Shown in pieces: positions 36,730-49,228 of a stretch of 64,000 nt of DNA. Each line of letters opens with the position of its first letter. Positions within the stretch are counted from its first letter, which is position 1. Source of the stretch: Oxytricha trifallax (taxonomy: Eukaryota > Ciliophora > Spirotrichea > Sporadotrichida > Oxytrichidae); the NCBI GenBank assembly GCA_000711775.1, contig ARYC01016939.1, forward strand, positions 20,457 to 84,456, written 5' to 3'. The position numbers and the translations under genes are program-made. Below the pieces are notes generated by a model, which was given only the letters and a program-made list of their open reading frames with translations, did no database searches and was not told the DNA's origin.

Positions 36730-39570
36730 TATAGCGCCAAAGAAAGTAGAATTGCTAGCATTATGAAGCTTTTTTCAATTAAGTTACCACATACCTCGCA
36801 AACATCCTAACAAACCTTAGCATAATATTTTCTTTCTGTTCATTCCAACCTGTGCACTTAAAAGCATAAAGAGCCCTTATAGCCCTTCTAACAATTTTGG
36901 ATACCTCCACCTCTATATCAAATTAATATGTATTTTTAAATATTTACAAGCAAGCTGCTGGATTAGTACATTCATATATTGATTCTGATTGATTTGAAAA
37001 TCTCCAGTAGCCGCTAAGAGGTTAAATGGTTGAATCTCCTTTACAAAAAGAATTCAAAGGACATCTTTTGCAAATAGTTTGATTTGTTCAATGATAAAAC
37101 TGCCAAGAGGACACTCAATGCATCTATTTTTAAATTAAGTGTAAAATTTGCTTACTATCTATTTTAAAGTACCTAGCCATTCTCATATGGTAATATATTG
37201 AATGAACTTAGTATCTGAAATAATTTTAGCATCATTTAAATCAATAACTTTCAGAACCATTATTGATCCTGGTTCTCCAATGACCGATATTGAAGGTGAG
37301 GCAACACCTGCAGAGACTAAGTAACTTAGTTCTCCTACTACAGAAGCATTTAGATACACTGATTATATCAATATTTATGTCGAAAAGTTATCTTAAATTA
37401 TTTATCCATCTTCATCAAGAACTGCTTTCTTTAAATCAGGGGATTGTATATTCTTGTTGTTCACTATTGATAGCTAACTATTATTTATGAAAGCTAATTA
37501 ATCTTTGTTGCCAACAAAATTTTGTCCAAACACAGCATTACTATCTAAAAAAATCACATCACTACTTATAAAAGGCCAAATTAAGATATATGATGTTTGT
37601 ATAATTTTAACAAAAAATAATTATTTATTAATAATAATTAAATTAATTAACTATTTTAATTGATAAAAATTTCACTGCCTAATTTATTTATAAATAATAG
37701 CTCCTCCTTTTTTATAAGCCATATTGTTTTAAAAATTTGAGGATTTAATAAAGCTATTTTGTGAATAATCAAATTGCGATGTCTCTGTAATTAATTCCAA
37801 ATATAGTGCGCCACCAGAGAGAACAGCAGTGTTATTGATAAAAGTTGAATTTTATATTTTGATGTCGGAATGAGTCAAATTTAAGGCTGCACCTTATTCA
37901 GCTTATAAATTTGAGAACTAGCAGTTCATTATTATAATGGGATTAAATGCAGATTATTTTAAGTTTTATACGTATAAAGCACCACTAGATCAATTAAATA
38001 TGTTTTATATAATATCATAAATCTTGTTGAAGTAATATTATCGAAATAAGAGTAAATAATCTAAAATTCGCTATCTATTGCTTTAATCACTATAATCCTC
38101 CATCTTGAGACTTCTAAAGTCTTTATTACTGTTATATTGATCCAGAAATATTTGAAAATACTGAATTGTTCATTATACTTGAGGATGATTATAGTCGCAT
38201 AAAGTAATTCTTAAAGTTGCTTAAATACATTGAATTTAAGTTAACTTTTGAATCTACTGCACAGATTAAAAGTGAAATTATTTAGAATTAATAATAATAT
38301 CATACATTTATTATAGATTAATCCCAAATATGCAGAAGATGAGACTTCATTTATGATTATTTATATCATATCAAGCTAGCCTTTATCAATGAGGATAAAT
38401 GTACTGAATTACTAGCTCTACAAGTTGATTTATTCAATTGTTGAACTAGTAATGATAGATGTTGAAGAGGAGATTTGGAGAAAGTTGTTTGAAATATTAG
38501 TTATAGTTAAGTTATATATCTCTATTTCTGATTGTTCTTAAGCTATAAATAAACTTCCAGCATCTTCATATAAACTAAAAATATTTAACATATAAATATT
38601 ATTCTATGATTAAGAACTAATTAATTGAGTTTCACTGTATTATAGTCATTTTAATAAAATAATGGCGCTTTTAAGAAAACTTCTCTGAGAGTTATAAAAA
38701 ATATAAAAGCTTATATTAATATATATATAAATTAAAATTTATGTTTGAAATTAGTATTTTTAATTGAAATTAACCTATTTCTAAAAAAAAGTTATGTTTT
38801 ATAATAATTATTTAAACTTTAATTATGTATGATACCTTAATAAATTTCGAAAAAGTTAAATAATATAAAATTAGATATATAAAGGTTCCCTTAGTTCATT
38901 TGAACTATATTCTATATAGAACAGTTTATAAGCAAGAAATTAATCAATGAAACTTGAGATCTTGATTAAGCATCAACTAAAGAACTAAAAATTAATTATT
39001 AACTAAAATATTTTACTTTAAATTTGAAACCTTCAAGCTTTAAGTGTTCTCTAATGAGGATTTTAGAATCAAAATTTGTGATTAATTTAAGAATGTTAAT
39101 TATATTATTACTGAGTTTCTAATTTCATTTCTTTCACCCGAATTTATCAAATACAAAAGCTTGCCTTAAGATCCATTATTTACTAAAATTTACTCTCATA
39201 GAGCATTATAATTCCATCATCACCTATATAAACTAATCCACCATACTAAGCTGAATTATTATTGCTAAAATTAATTTAATTAAAATTTGACTTTAATTTA
39301 ACGTACTTATATACATTTATTAATAATATATGAAATTAATATTTGATTCTCTAATATTTTACTATTCCCATGAAAATTATAATAATTTAAGTTTCAAAAA
39401 TTTAAATGTATTCAACATAGTAAATAGTCGTTGTCATTTAGCGAGATTAATTTTTAGATATTAAGATTTATGAATGATTCTACTCTTATTCAATTTTAAA
39501 TGAAAATTAGAAATTAAAAAATAATTCATTTTTGTTTTATCAATAATTCCCAAAGAATTATTGATCAATA
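36730..39570 (-). pseudogene. beta-helix/Cys-rich repeat protein, downstream half
   Basis: The complement shows parallel beta-helix repeats of the polymorphic-outer-membrane/pectin-lyase-like type that ciliates have in large families: NTAVLSGGALYLELI near 37830, KKGGAIIY near 37720. A C-terminal Cys-rich region near 37090-36850 follows: CKRCPLNSFCKGDSTIQ, SIYECTNPAACL, then EGYKGSLC and CTGWNE. Order (helix repeats, then Cys-rich) is as in large surface proteins of this type. The frame changes many times; I cannot tell decay from unresolved IESs. It probably continues beyond the inverted duplication at 39575-40612 into 40.6-43.7 kb. Confidence 0.6.
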
Positions 39571-39799
39571 TTGATATAATACAATTAAATGGGAAATTTA
39601 GATTGAATTTTTTGACCCCATCCTAATTAGTGGCAGTTAACATTTAAATTTTAAAATGAAATAGAAATTAAACTTAACTTTTAATAGTATCTTTAATTTG
39701 TAATAATTAATTATGACTAATATTGTACATTTTTATTGTACAGTCTACGGATTTATTTTATTAATGATAAAATTGTACAGGATGAGATATATACCTACA

Positions 39800-39985
39800 T
39801 CGTAAACTAAACACAAATGCATTTCTGTAAAAATAAAATGATTCCCGAAACCAATTAGATGTTCTGCATGTGTTCTTGTCTTAAACCATCTTTTCATTGC
39901 TCTTTGTGGACATAGCCTTCATGACATATTCTTTTCGTTGTTCCCCAATGTAATCTTCACAAATTCTGTCCTTGGTCATTGGTAG
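39800..39985 (-). CDS. small ORF, left-arm copy
   Basis: The complement reads MTKDRICEDYIGEQRKEYVM then KAMSTKSNEKMVQDKN from about 39980 towards 39850, divergent from its right-arm partner. Substitutions between the two arms include silent ones (TAC/TAT, TCT/TCC) and the frame is conserved through this core, which suggests a real protein. Family unknown. Confidence 0.4.
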
Positions 39986-40082
39986 ATATTGAAACAGTAA
40001 GGTAAGAGATAAAGTTGGACTTTATTCTATATAATGAGAGATGTGTTAAGTATGTCAATTATAGAACGGCAAATCACAAAAA

Positions 40083-40226
40083 TGGCCGGTAGTATGAGGA
40101 ACAATGATGAATTTGCGAAGATTACATTAGGGAACAACGAAAAGAATACGTCATGAAGGCTATGTCTACAAAGTGCAGTGAAACGATGGTTTAAGACAAG
40201 AACAAATACAGTACAGCTGATTGATT
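40083..40226 (+). CDS. small ORF, right-arm copy
   Basis: Reads from MAGSMRNNDEFA (ATG near 40083) through a one-base frame step into EDYIREQRKEYVMKAMSTKC then SETMVQDKNKYSTAD and TGA near 40224. FEEFMFFCTEMQLCLVQ follows past the TGA in the same frame. An upstream ATG (MRDVLSMSIIERQITKMAGS, about 40033) is also possible. Head-to-head with the left-arm copy, sharing a short central region. Product unknown. Confidence 0.4.
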
Positions 40227-41214
40227 TGAGGAATTCATGTTTTTTTGTACAGAGATGCAATTGTGTTTAGTTTAAGGATATATCAACTAATCTAGCCATT
40301 TTAATTTATCTATAAAATGAATAAGTTATATATCTCATCATGTACAATTTTGTCATTAAGAAACTAATCTATAAATTGTACATTGTAAATATCCTGTTTA
40401 CGCCTTAATATTAAGAAAAATTAATTCCGTAAAACTCTACACCATACAATGTACAATATTTGTAATAATTAATTGCTAAAAATTAAATATATTATTATTT
40501 GTGAAAATTGACCTCTATTTCATTTTAAAACTAATAGGTTAACTTCCCCTAATTAGGATAGGGCCAAATACATTTTAATATAATTTTCTCATTTCTATTG
40601 TATTCTGTAAATATTACACTCTATAGATGTGCATAAGCAACACCTCCTTTAAATGCAGAGTTATTAATGAATGAGCAATTATTTAAAGTAATATGAGATT
40701 ATTTTATAAAAGACAAATAGTTATTGAATAAGAGTAATTTATAAATAATATAGATTTATTTAAATTTAATAATTATAATTGATATCGCTTTAGGCTTTTG
40801 TCTTTGCCATGACTTTCCACTTACTTTTTCATTACAAATACTTTTATTTCTCATACACCCTGATTATTCATTACCTGGCAACATTAAATATACAGTGGCT
40901 TTAAAATCATCACAATCCTAAAACGATATAACTCTTGTATTTTTAATTCTTGTTGCTTTTCGAGATATCTAAGAAGTATATATTATTTTATACATTTTTG
41001 GGGAATTCATTAGGTGTTCTTTAAGCATTTCTCGATAGAAATTCCTCTCAATTCCAATGCTTTTATCTAAAATATAAATGACCACCCTGGGATCACTTAT
41101 AGAATTCTAAAATATAAACTGACTATTTATTTGAGATAATTAAATGAAAATAAGGGATGTAAATCAGAAACTTTAGATTCAAGTTCAGATGAAACATTTT
41201 AAGGTTTTAATGTC

Positions 41215-41257
41215 TTAGGTTAGAGTTCGAATCTCTATAGAATTATCTTTTTTTAAG
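41215..41257 (+). other. tRNA-like T-arm with T-run
   Basis: TTAGAGTTCGAATCTCTA forms a 5-bp stem around a TTCGAAT loop and is followed by TAGAATTATC and seven T. This looks like the T-arm, acceptor 3' strand and Pol III terminator of a tRNA. A matching acceptor 5' strand (AATTCTA) is only found about 140 nt upstream (41103), too far for an ordinary tRNA, so I do not call a gene. Confidence 0.35.
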
Positions 41258-42439
41258 CGTTAAATAATTACTCTTATTCTACTATTCACTCATTTATTTT
41301 AAAATTAATTCAAAAAAATTCATTAAAATTTTACTCTTGGGGTTTGGGGGTTTATCAGCAAAAGTCACTCCTTCTCTTCCATTGCTTGCATTGTTTTAAT
41401 ATGTAGAATTTCTCACAAAAACTATCGCATTTTATTTGGTTTAATTATTGCGTCAGAGGTCCCTTAGTTGTTAACGAAAAGGCATTGCTATATTACAGAT
41501 ATCAATGGGTTTAAAGTATCAAGAGTGTTAGTTGGATAATATTGGATTATATGGGCCATATTATCTTAGAATGTATTATTTGCTAGAAATAGTTACCCGT
41601 TAAAAATAATAATAAGTTGTAATCCGACATGATTACTGAGTCCGAGTTTGTTCCAATAAATGAAGAATTTAATAAAGCTATCTTAACATTTTATTGGGAT
41701 AATAATAAAAAATCTATCATGGAACAATTATCTTAGAATATGTAAAATCTAACTGATAAATCAAAATTTTAATTTTTTATTAGAATATTCCCTATGATTT
41801 AATGCTAAAATCTCTCAAAACCAATCAAAATTCCTTCATTAACTGATATATTTTTAACTTCTATATCATTTAAGTTTATTCTGATTGAGTAGTATTATAA
41901 TTCATCAACGATTGTATTTTTCGGGATCTAAATTATCCTAAGAAGCTAATTTCAGAATTTTTATAAATTTTTTTAATGAAATTTGCATCTATTGTTTTAT
42001 ATATTTCCAAATTCAGACTGTCAATTGTTAAAATGGCGTTCATATCGCTCTTTATAGATTGCTTCAGTTCGGTGGCATTTAAGTTTTTGACCGAGAGATT
42101 TTATATAGAGGTCAGGTAAATTAATAAAATTTAACCTGTTATTATAATGAGAATATAAGTATCAACAAATATTAATTAAGCTGCCTGAGGCTATATTTAT
42201 ATAAATAAAATTATTATAACTTACAAATGTTATGAATATAAGTATCTTTCACTTCATAATTTATAATAAGAATTCGATAAATAAGTATTAATTATTAATT
42301 ATAAAAATGGAAACTATTAAGACGATGATGGAGCAGCATGACATTCACAATAATTTTATATGTTACAAAAAACATATCTAAATTTATTTTAATATACTTT
42401 CCATCAATACAACAGAGCTGCGAAAGAGAAAGGCAGAAG

Positions 42440-42530
42440 TTTCTACAAAGACCATAATGACACAGATATGGGCAGTTGATTCATACTGATGGAGATATTT
42501 ATGAAGGAGACTTGAAGAATAATAAAGTTG
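42440..42530 (+). CDS. MORN-repeat fragment
   Basis: The plus strand reads HRYGQLIHTDGDIYEGDLKN then NK, which carries the YxGxxxxGxxxYxGxxxxN pattern of MORN repeats. Only about one and a half repeats are visible. Upstream TGA-free sequence from ATG 42307 (METIKTMMEQHDIHNNF) may belong to it. Probably one coding segment of a split gene or a relic, embedded on the opposite strand within the beta-helix region. Confidence 0.4.
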
Positions 42531-43979
42531 TTCTGATTTGTTTATTCCTATTATTTTGCTAAGTATTCTAATTCCTATTTTAAGAATTTGACTTAATTTT
42601 CATAATTGGAAAAAATATTAACTTAGAAATAACTTCTTTTAATCAAAATAAGTCCACATCTATAATAAGAATATATTTTTTTAAAGAATTTCTCAAAAAA
42701 TTTAAATTCTAAGATTTATTAATAATAACAGCCTTCTCGACATGAGATAGGAATTTATTAATGAATTATTTATATATTAAACTACTTGAAGATTTTTTAT
42801 TTCAAAGAATGATAATTACATATTGTTCTCTAAATTTATATTACGATTCATTTGATCTTACTTTTTTTTAGCAAAAACTATTGTATTGTCTTTAAATTCT
42901 GCAATATATCCAGACTGAACCATTAAACAAAAAGATTTACATAAAAATTAAGAGATATAAAAATAATGTAATTTTATTCATTGTCAATCTAATTGATTAG
43001 TTGCAGTAATTAAAATAACAAATGCGTGGGATTTAAATCCTAATGATAGAATCTATTACCATATTTATCATTAAATTTTGAGTAATTTTTGTATTACTAA
43101 ATGGAGCCTACTATATCAAACAAAGGATCTTTAATTTAGAGACCATCATCCAAAAAGAGGCCATCCAGTGGATTGTTAGATATTATCATTTAAGTTTATT
43201 GTAAATTTGAGCTCACTTCGAAAATTGGGTTTCTTATAACAAACTATTTGAATAAGTTGTTTGAAATTGAAACATTAAATGCTATTAATCCCTCGGGATC
43301 CTCATTATTCTATTGTAATAATAATAATAAATGAAATACTTAAGCAACAAAATAAATTAAAAAAATTCACACTTAAAGACATTTTGAAAGAATGAGCAGC
43401 GCCAGAACCCACACTAGCACTGGAGCTATTATGTGTTATTACATTATTATTTTCAAAAATAAACATATTAGGTTAAATTTGAGCACACTCTGCAGAGGTA
43501 AACTGAAAAATCATCCATGAAGATGGAGAAATCATATCAAAAGGGTTATTTATAAACTATATATTTCCGTAGGTTGCTTTTGAGATGCTAACCAACTATA
43601 AATTATATACTATTATTAAATTAAATTCACTATTTTATATACTCATCGAAATCGTTGCCATAAAAATAGCTGTTTTAGACAATGAATGAGTTAATCTCGT
43701 TAATAACTTAAAATAAAATAAAAAATTAATTATAATATTAGTTTAATTGGATTTGAAGGATCACATGTAACTATTTTAAACTAATACTTTTTAACAATAA
43801 AATTATATTTTTAATTTATTTAATTTTAGACTGCAAACCTTTTGACCTTGATAAATAAATTTCTGAATTATTAAGAACAACAATATAACCTACTGTGTTT
43901 TGGAAAAAAATGTACAAATAGTGCAATGGACAGTTCTAATGAAATGAATTAAGAATCAAAACCACCTATTTTATTTTCA

Positions 43980-44570
43980 AATTATTTATCTAAAATAGCA
44001 TAATTATAGGTGAATAAATTAAACTAATCAAAATTACACATATTTGAACTTAATATTAAATTAAATATATATTTTTAGGTACTCTATTGCAGATTTTTAT
44101 GTATAAACCTGTTTTGAGATAGAGTACCTTAATTATATTATTTTCCAAAATATTTTAATTTAAATGCTTTAATTAAATATGATATGATTTTTAGTAGAAA
44201 ATTAATATATAATTAATTAGTATAATTAAGAAGAATAATAACTAAAAAAGGTGGCTATATTGGGCAACGAGCATAAAGGCATTATTATTAATAGAATCAA
44301 AATTTTAATTTATTTAAATTTATCTTTGTATTTTATATCATATATTTCTTTTCTACTAAAAATCATATCGTATTTAATTAAAGCATTTAAATTTAAATAT
44401 TTTGGAAAATAATATAATTAAGGTACTCTATCTCAAAACAGGTTTATACATAAAAATCTGCAATAGAGCACCTAAAAATATATATTTATTTTAATATTAA
44501 ATTCAAATATGTGTAATTTTGATTAGTTTAATTTATTCACCTTTAATTATGCTATTTTAGCTAAATAATT
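43980..44570. repeat. 590 bp palindrome
   Basis: Arms of about 215 bp (43980-44197 and 44352-44570) are inverted repeats of about 93% identity, around a 150 bp non-repeated centre that contains a less AT-rich patch (GGTGGCTATATTGGGCAACG). Shared arm sequence includes AGATAGAGTACCTTAATTAT. No ORF. The ends are AT-rich, unlike the GC-rich ends of the 12.1 and 46.1 kb elements, so it is a different family. Confidence 0.85.
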
Positions 44571-44574
44571 AAAA

Positions 44575-46110
44575 AATAAATATCCAAGGAATATCAGACT
44601 TACATTTATATATAGAGTGTTATTGTTGTTTTTCTAGAGTAATACAACATGATAAAGCATTTCTTCAGCTATTTTTAATTTTAGTTAAGTAGCAAATAAT
44701 TTTTTTAAAAAAACTAACTTAAAATAATTGTGGCAATAAAAATCTAATTTAGTTGCTTGAGTATATAATAAAATTTATAATACTTATTCTCAAATAAAAT
44801 TAAATAGCTTAAATTTAAATATTTTCTTCTTTAGATCTTAACTTACTATAAATATCTAAGTTGTAAATGTTCACATTAGAGTACCTCAACTCAAATAAGT
44901 TTCCATTTATTTATACTTCACTGTTTATGAATTAATCAAAATATTAATTTTATTGTGAATTAAATAATTAAATATATTCATTTCTATATATAAATACCAA
45001 AAATAATAGAATAATTATTTAGATTTTTTATAAATAAATCTGATTTTTATAAATGTTAATATCTATTCTCCCAATTATTTATAACAAAAATCAAATTAAT
45101 TGTGCACCCTATTTTTTTTCTTTAACAGCCTTTTTTAAAAAAGGAAATATATATATAGTTAAATAAATTCCAATAATTGAATTTGTTAATATTCAGGCAG
45201 TTATAACTTAGTAAGAAAAAGGATAAAATTATATAAATTAACGAGTATTCTTGGTAGAAGAAATAAAGCTAATCTAAAATTTAAAAATTATTAAGATTGA
45301 TAAATTATAAATACTCATTTATCTCAATTAGAGTGTAATTTTTCATTTAAAGTAAAATACTAATTCTAAAATTATTTTGTTTCTCTTTTTATCATTCTAT
45401 TTTTTAAAAAAAAATTATGTTCTTTTATAAATAGGGTAATTTAGAGCTAGTTAAATTTTTTCCGAATATATTATTTGATGTATTTATAAATTAAAATTTA
45501 TATTTGCAGTAATTTTTACTATTTATTGAAATTATTAATTTAAAATCTATGCCAAATTATCTCCCCTCTAAATTAAAAATAAAATGTTAGATATTAATCG
45601 AAGACTGAGATAATTCTAAAAATTGTAGCTTTAAGTATAGTTTGAGAATAGGTTAAAAGTAGTGAGTGTTGGCTAGTAATTTATGTTATAGTGCAGTGGT
45701 TATGAGGTCGGGACTAAATAGGCAACACGATATAATTAAATCAGAATTATTTCGCCAGCTTAAACATAGTAAAAATTATTATAAGGAAATTAATTATGAT
45801 AAGTCCTATATTAAATTAGGTTAATTTTAATTTTACTAGAAAGTTATGTTTTGTTGTAAGACCAGCTCAATATGGTCCCTAACCATCCAAACATGATTGA
45901 AAGTACTATTTTTATATTTATGTAAATTGATTGATTCAACCAAATCATTGAATTATGAATTTCTTTTACTAATAAACCCTAAAACTGAATATATATTCAA
46001 TAATAGATATAATTTAATAAAAGAGCTTATATTAACCATTTTGAGTAAAAGATTTTGTTATTATATTTCAAAAATCAATAATTAATAATCGATTGAATTT
46101 AGATAATAGA
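44575..46110. other. AT-rich spacer
   Basis: No supported gene. The ORF at 45897-46085 is hydrophobic, AT-biased and without recognisable features. Confidence 0.4.
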
Positions 46111-46112
46111 TA

Positions 46113-46553
46113 TATGTTATAACCGAGATATCCCTCCCCACCCTAAATTAAAAAACCCCTCCCCATCAAATCCTGATACCTATCACCTCTAACTTTCCTT
46201 CACTAAATTATTAAATTTAATAAGTTTGAAACTTTTTGTTAATAAGATTATAATAATTTATTTAAGTATAGATCATAACAGTTCACCCCGAGCCCCTCCC
46301 ACACCTCCATAATAATAAGTATTTTTCTAATTTTTTATTTGTTTTGCGGACCGAAAATGCATGCAATGCAATAATTTTATAGGATTCACTTTGTCCGTTG
46401 ATTATTATTGTTATAAGCTTTTATAAGAAAATATTATAAAATTAAAAGTTAGTGAAGGAAAGTTAGAGGTGATGGGTATCAGGATTTGGTGGGGAGGGAT
46501 TTCTTAGTTTAGGTGGGGAATGGGATGGGGAGGGATATCTCGGTTAGAACAAA
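46113..46553. repeat. 441 bp foldback element, GC-rich ends
   Basis: Ends read AACCGAGATATCCCTCCCCA and the complement (..AGGGATATCTCGGTT). The arms include TATCACCTCTAACTTTCCTT (left, 46181-46200) and the inverse GGAAAGTTAGAGGTGATGGG (right), with about 100 bp per arm and a 240 bp centre. The CCGAG..CCC end motif and the AACA/TGTT flanks resemble the large element at 12139-13251, so I group the two as one foldback family. Confidence 0.85.
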
Positions 46554-46559
46554 TATAAT

Positions 46560-48795
46560 AATAAAATATAAAATAATTTTTTTTCTCCAAGGATTAAACT
46601 GCAGTAGTTATTTTCTTATAAGGATATTCAATTGTTTCCAATTCCAAGTCAATCAGGCTACTCGCATCAATAAGTTAATTTAATTTGTAACAAAATAATA
46701 ATTATTAATTAAGTTTTATATATAAGTTAAAATTAAATTCTTCATTATTAATTGATATATAATTAAATTAGCTATGCATCAATATAAAAATGATGAGATC
46801 GGTATAATTTTATTTATTAACTGTTATCAGAATGATGAGTATATTAAATTTATTATTAACTGCATTTATCAACACATTCAATATAATTTTTTCTAATCTT
46901 AATAAGTGCAATTAAGAATTCTTTAAAGATTAAAGAGAATCTACGTCTAGAAAATTATCACAGTTAGAACATTATAAGCATTTATTTTCATTCAAGAAAA
47001 TATAGCATTTTAATTAAAGTAAATTGAATTACTTATTGTATTTGGATCTTATATATATATTAAACTTAGCTTATTTTTGTTGGGTAAAGTCTTAACAGGA
47101 TTAGCAATAGCATTAGGGTGTTGACTTCATCGTTAATAAATTGCTATTATTGAAATAAAAAGTAATATTGCGATAATAATTAATATTTTCTTTAATTTAG
47201 CATGTTGTAATAAACTCTATCATAGCTAATTATTATAAAATAATTCCTACAATTGATTTATATAAATTAACATAAATTTTGTTTCTCTAATTAAAATAAT
47301 TTTTAAATATTAATACTTCTTAAGTGCAATTGAATTGAAAAAATAAAATAAAAATATATTGATGGAATATAAAAATAGTGGTACGATTTTATGGATAACT
47401 CTCTTTGATTTTGGTCTCAATATTAAGTAAACAAATCATTCCAAATTAAATTTGGCTTCATGATGAGATTATTAAGCACTGCCGTCAATATTAAATTCGA
47501 GCTAATTTTAAATTTTCTTTGGAAAAACCATTTTGTTTATGTATAGTTAAATTTTATTCTCTCTAGATTGATATTCTATCAATTTATTATATTTAAATTA
47601 CCCAATTCGATCATAATTAAATTATATTAATTTTAATATTCATTCCTGTTTAGATAATATTATTTTTTCAGACAATTAATTGTCATATGGTGTATAATTT
47701 TATGCTTAATTTATTAAATATTTTAAATAAAAAACTTTGAACAAACATAATTCAAAATCATAAAAATTCAAAAAAATTCACATTTGCTAATATTTGCAGT
47801 TATAGGAAATTTATAAGCAATTCAATATCCATAATTATAATAAATTAAAAGAGTAATTAAGAGAACTTTAAAGTTAATATTTTGAAGAACACTCATTAAA
47901 CTAAATCTTAATAAATTATTTTCATAGAATCAATCTGGTTGAATTTTTTGCATTAATTTGATTTGTATTTCTACAATTTATTTTTAAAAACTTAACTCCA
48001 GATGAATTAAAAATATATCAAGAACTTTATCTTTAAAACTTTAATCCCTAAGATTATTGTTTACTTAAGGAAATTACCCACTCAATAAATCGCATTAAAC
48101 ACAACAATTTGATTATCCATCAATTACTTCATTAATATTAAATACCAGTTAGTTAATTGGTAGTTTATATAATCGAAATTAAATGAGCTAGCTTTATTAT
48201 AACATTAAGTTGATTGTTAAGAGCATATTTACAGTGAAATAGTTATTACAAAAATTATTATTATCTATCTATTTGAAAGTACTACCATTTTATTTCTTGT
48301 TTTCACAATTATAGAATATATTCAGTGATATATATAAATCTCATGCTTTTAATTTAGGTTCTCTTATTGCTTAAATATATATATATATATATTCTAATAA
48401 AATAAGATTTTTGAATTTTTATATTTAAAAAAATCAATTAAATAATAAACAAAACAATCTTTAAGTTAATGAAATTGAATTAAATATGTTTTAAGTTCAT
48501 TAAATTAGAGATTCATTTTCTAGAAAAAATAAAATACTCGTTTTCAAAAATCATTATTTAAAAAATCTTGAGTATTAATAATAAATAAACTTGTAATAGT
48601 TTATTTAATAATAATAATAAATTATTATATTAAAAACACAAGTTTATATGTTATTCTATAAGATATTACAAAAGTTCAATCTATTGAAATGTGATTGATT
48701 CCAATATCTAAATAAATAATTTCTTAGTATTTATTATATTTCAAAATTTAAGATATTTATTAAATAAATCTCAGGCTATAAATCTTTTTGCTTGA
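46560..48795. other. AT-rich spacer
   Basis: No gene or structured element recognised. It ends at the inverted aquaporin segment. Confidence 0.45.
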
Positions 48796-48846
48796 AGTAA
48801 TATTTATTTAGATATTAGAGATTTACGAGTAATATTAAGGTGTTAT

Positions 48847-48928
48847 TTCCATGAATATGTATTTAAGAAGAAGCAAGATGTGCTTTAGGAAGATAAAGAA
48901 GACGCAGATCAACTACTAGACAAGTGAG
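48847..48928 (+). CDS. aquaporin C-terminal segment (inverted MDS)
   Basis: The plus strand reads FHEYVFKKKQDVLQEDKEDA then DQLLDK and TGA near 48926-48928. The preceding gene body is on the minus strand and ends ..GAILAVLFHE at 49229. The two share an 11 bp sequence, TTCCATGAATA, at 48847-48857 (plus) and as the complement TATTCATGGAA at 49229-49239. Joining through it gives AILAVLFHEYVFKKKQDVL in frame, a normal aquaporin ending (helix 6, aromatic, basic then acidic tail). On the minus strand itself the reading would run on into AT-rich sequence (QIYSLFLINL). I infer a scrambled, inverted macronuclear-destined segment. Confidence 0.8.
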
Positions 48929-49228
48929 CGATCATTCGAGGTTCAATTAGTGATAATTGACAACCTTCCATATAAAAGTTGAAATATAAATATAACACCA
49001 ATTTCAAAGAGAAAAAATGCATGCTTTTCTGCGCTCATTAATAGAAAAAGATTTTACAAGCTCAATAGAAAACGACAATAAACAGTTTATTTGTTGAGAA
49101 AGAATAAAATAATGTTAAAGTTGCATTTTTACTCTTTATAGTTAAATTATTTATGAAACTATTTACATTTATCTATTTTGATCTATAAGTACAGCCCAAC
49201 TAAGTTAATTAAGAATAGAGAATATATT

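Larger units (their letters stand above)
39575..40612. repeat. 1 kb inverted duplication (head-to-head gene copies)
   Basis: Left arm 39575-39985 and right arm about 40030-40612 are inverted copies of roughly 75-85% identity. The outer ends share CCATCCTAATTAG..GTTAAC with the complement of GTTAAC..CTAATTAGGATAGGG. Both arms contain TTGTACA-type motifs and a short gene-like sequence. The insert lies within the beta-helix gene region. Compared with the palindromes at 12.1 and 32.1 kb, the arms have diverged more, so it is older. Confidence 0.8.
40613..43700 (-). pseudogene. beta-helix protein, upstream half or second copy
   Basis: Minus-strand pieces carry the same repeat style as at 36.7 and 61 kb: QNLSVKNLNATELKQSIKSD and NAILTIDSLNLEIYKTIDAN (about 42090-41980), FVRNSTYQNNASNGREGVTF (about 41420-41365), and GLIAFNVSISNNLFKQFVIR (about 43295-43235) followed by NPIFEVSSNLQ. 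Frames change repeatedly and AT-rich stretches separate the pieces. Either a single large split gene with the 36.7-39.6 kb part, or several decayed family members. Confidence 0.5.

Noticed and set aside
40027..40260. 77-codon minus-strand ORF in the right arm of the inverted duplication
   Set aside because: The opposite strand carries the sequence conserved between the two arms (EDYI.EQRKEYVMKAMSTK).
41142..41250. 113 nt tRNA with GATAATT/AATTATC acceptor
   Set aside because: The pairing would place the T-arm at the wrong distance from the acceptor; only the T-arm and T-run are tRNA-like.
45650..45730. Possible tRNA near GGTTATGAGGTCGGGACT
   Set aside because: No T-arm consensus or acceptor pairing could be built around it.
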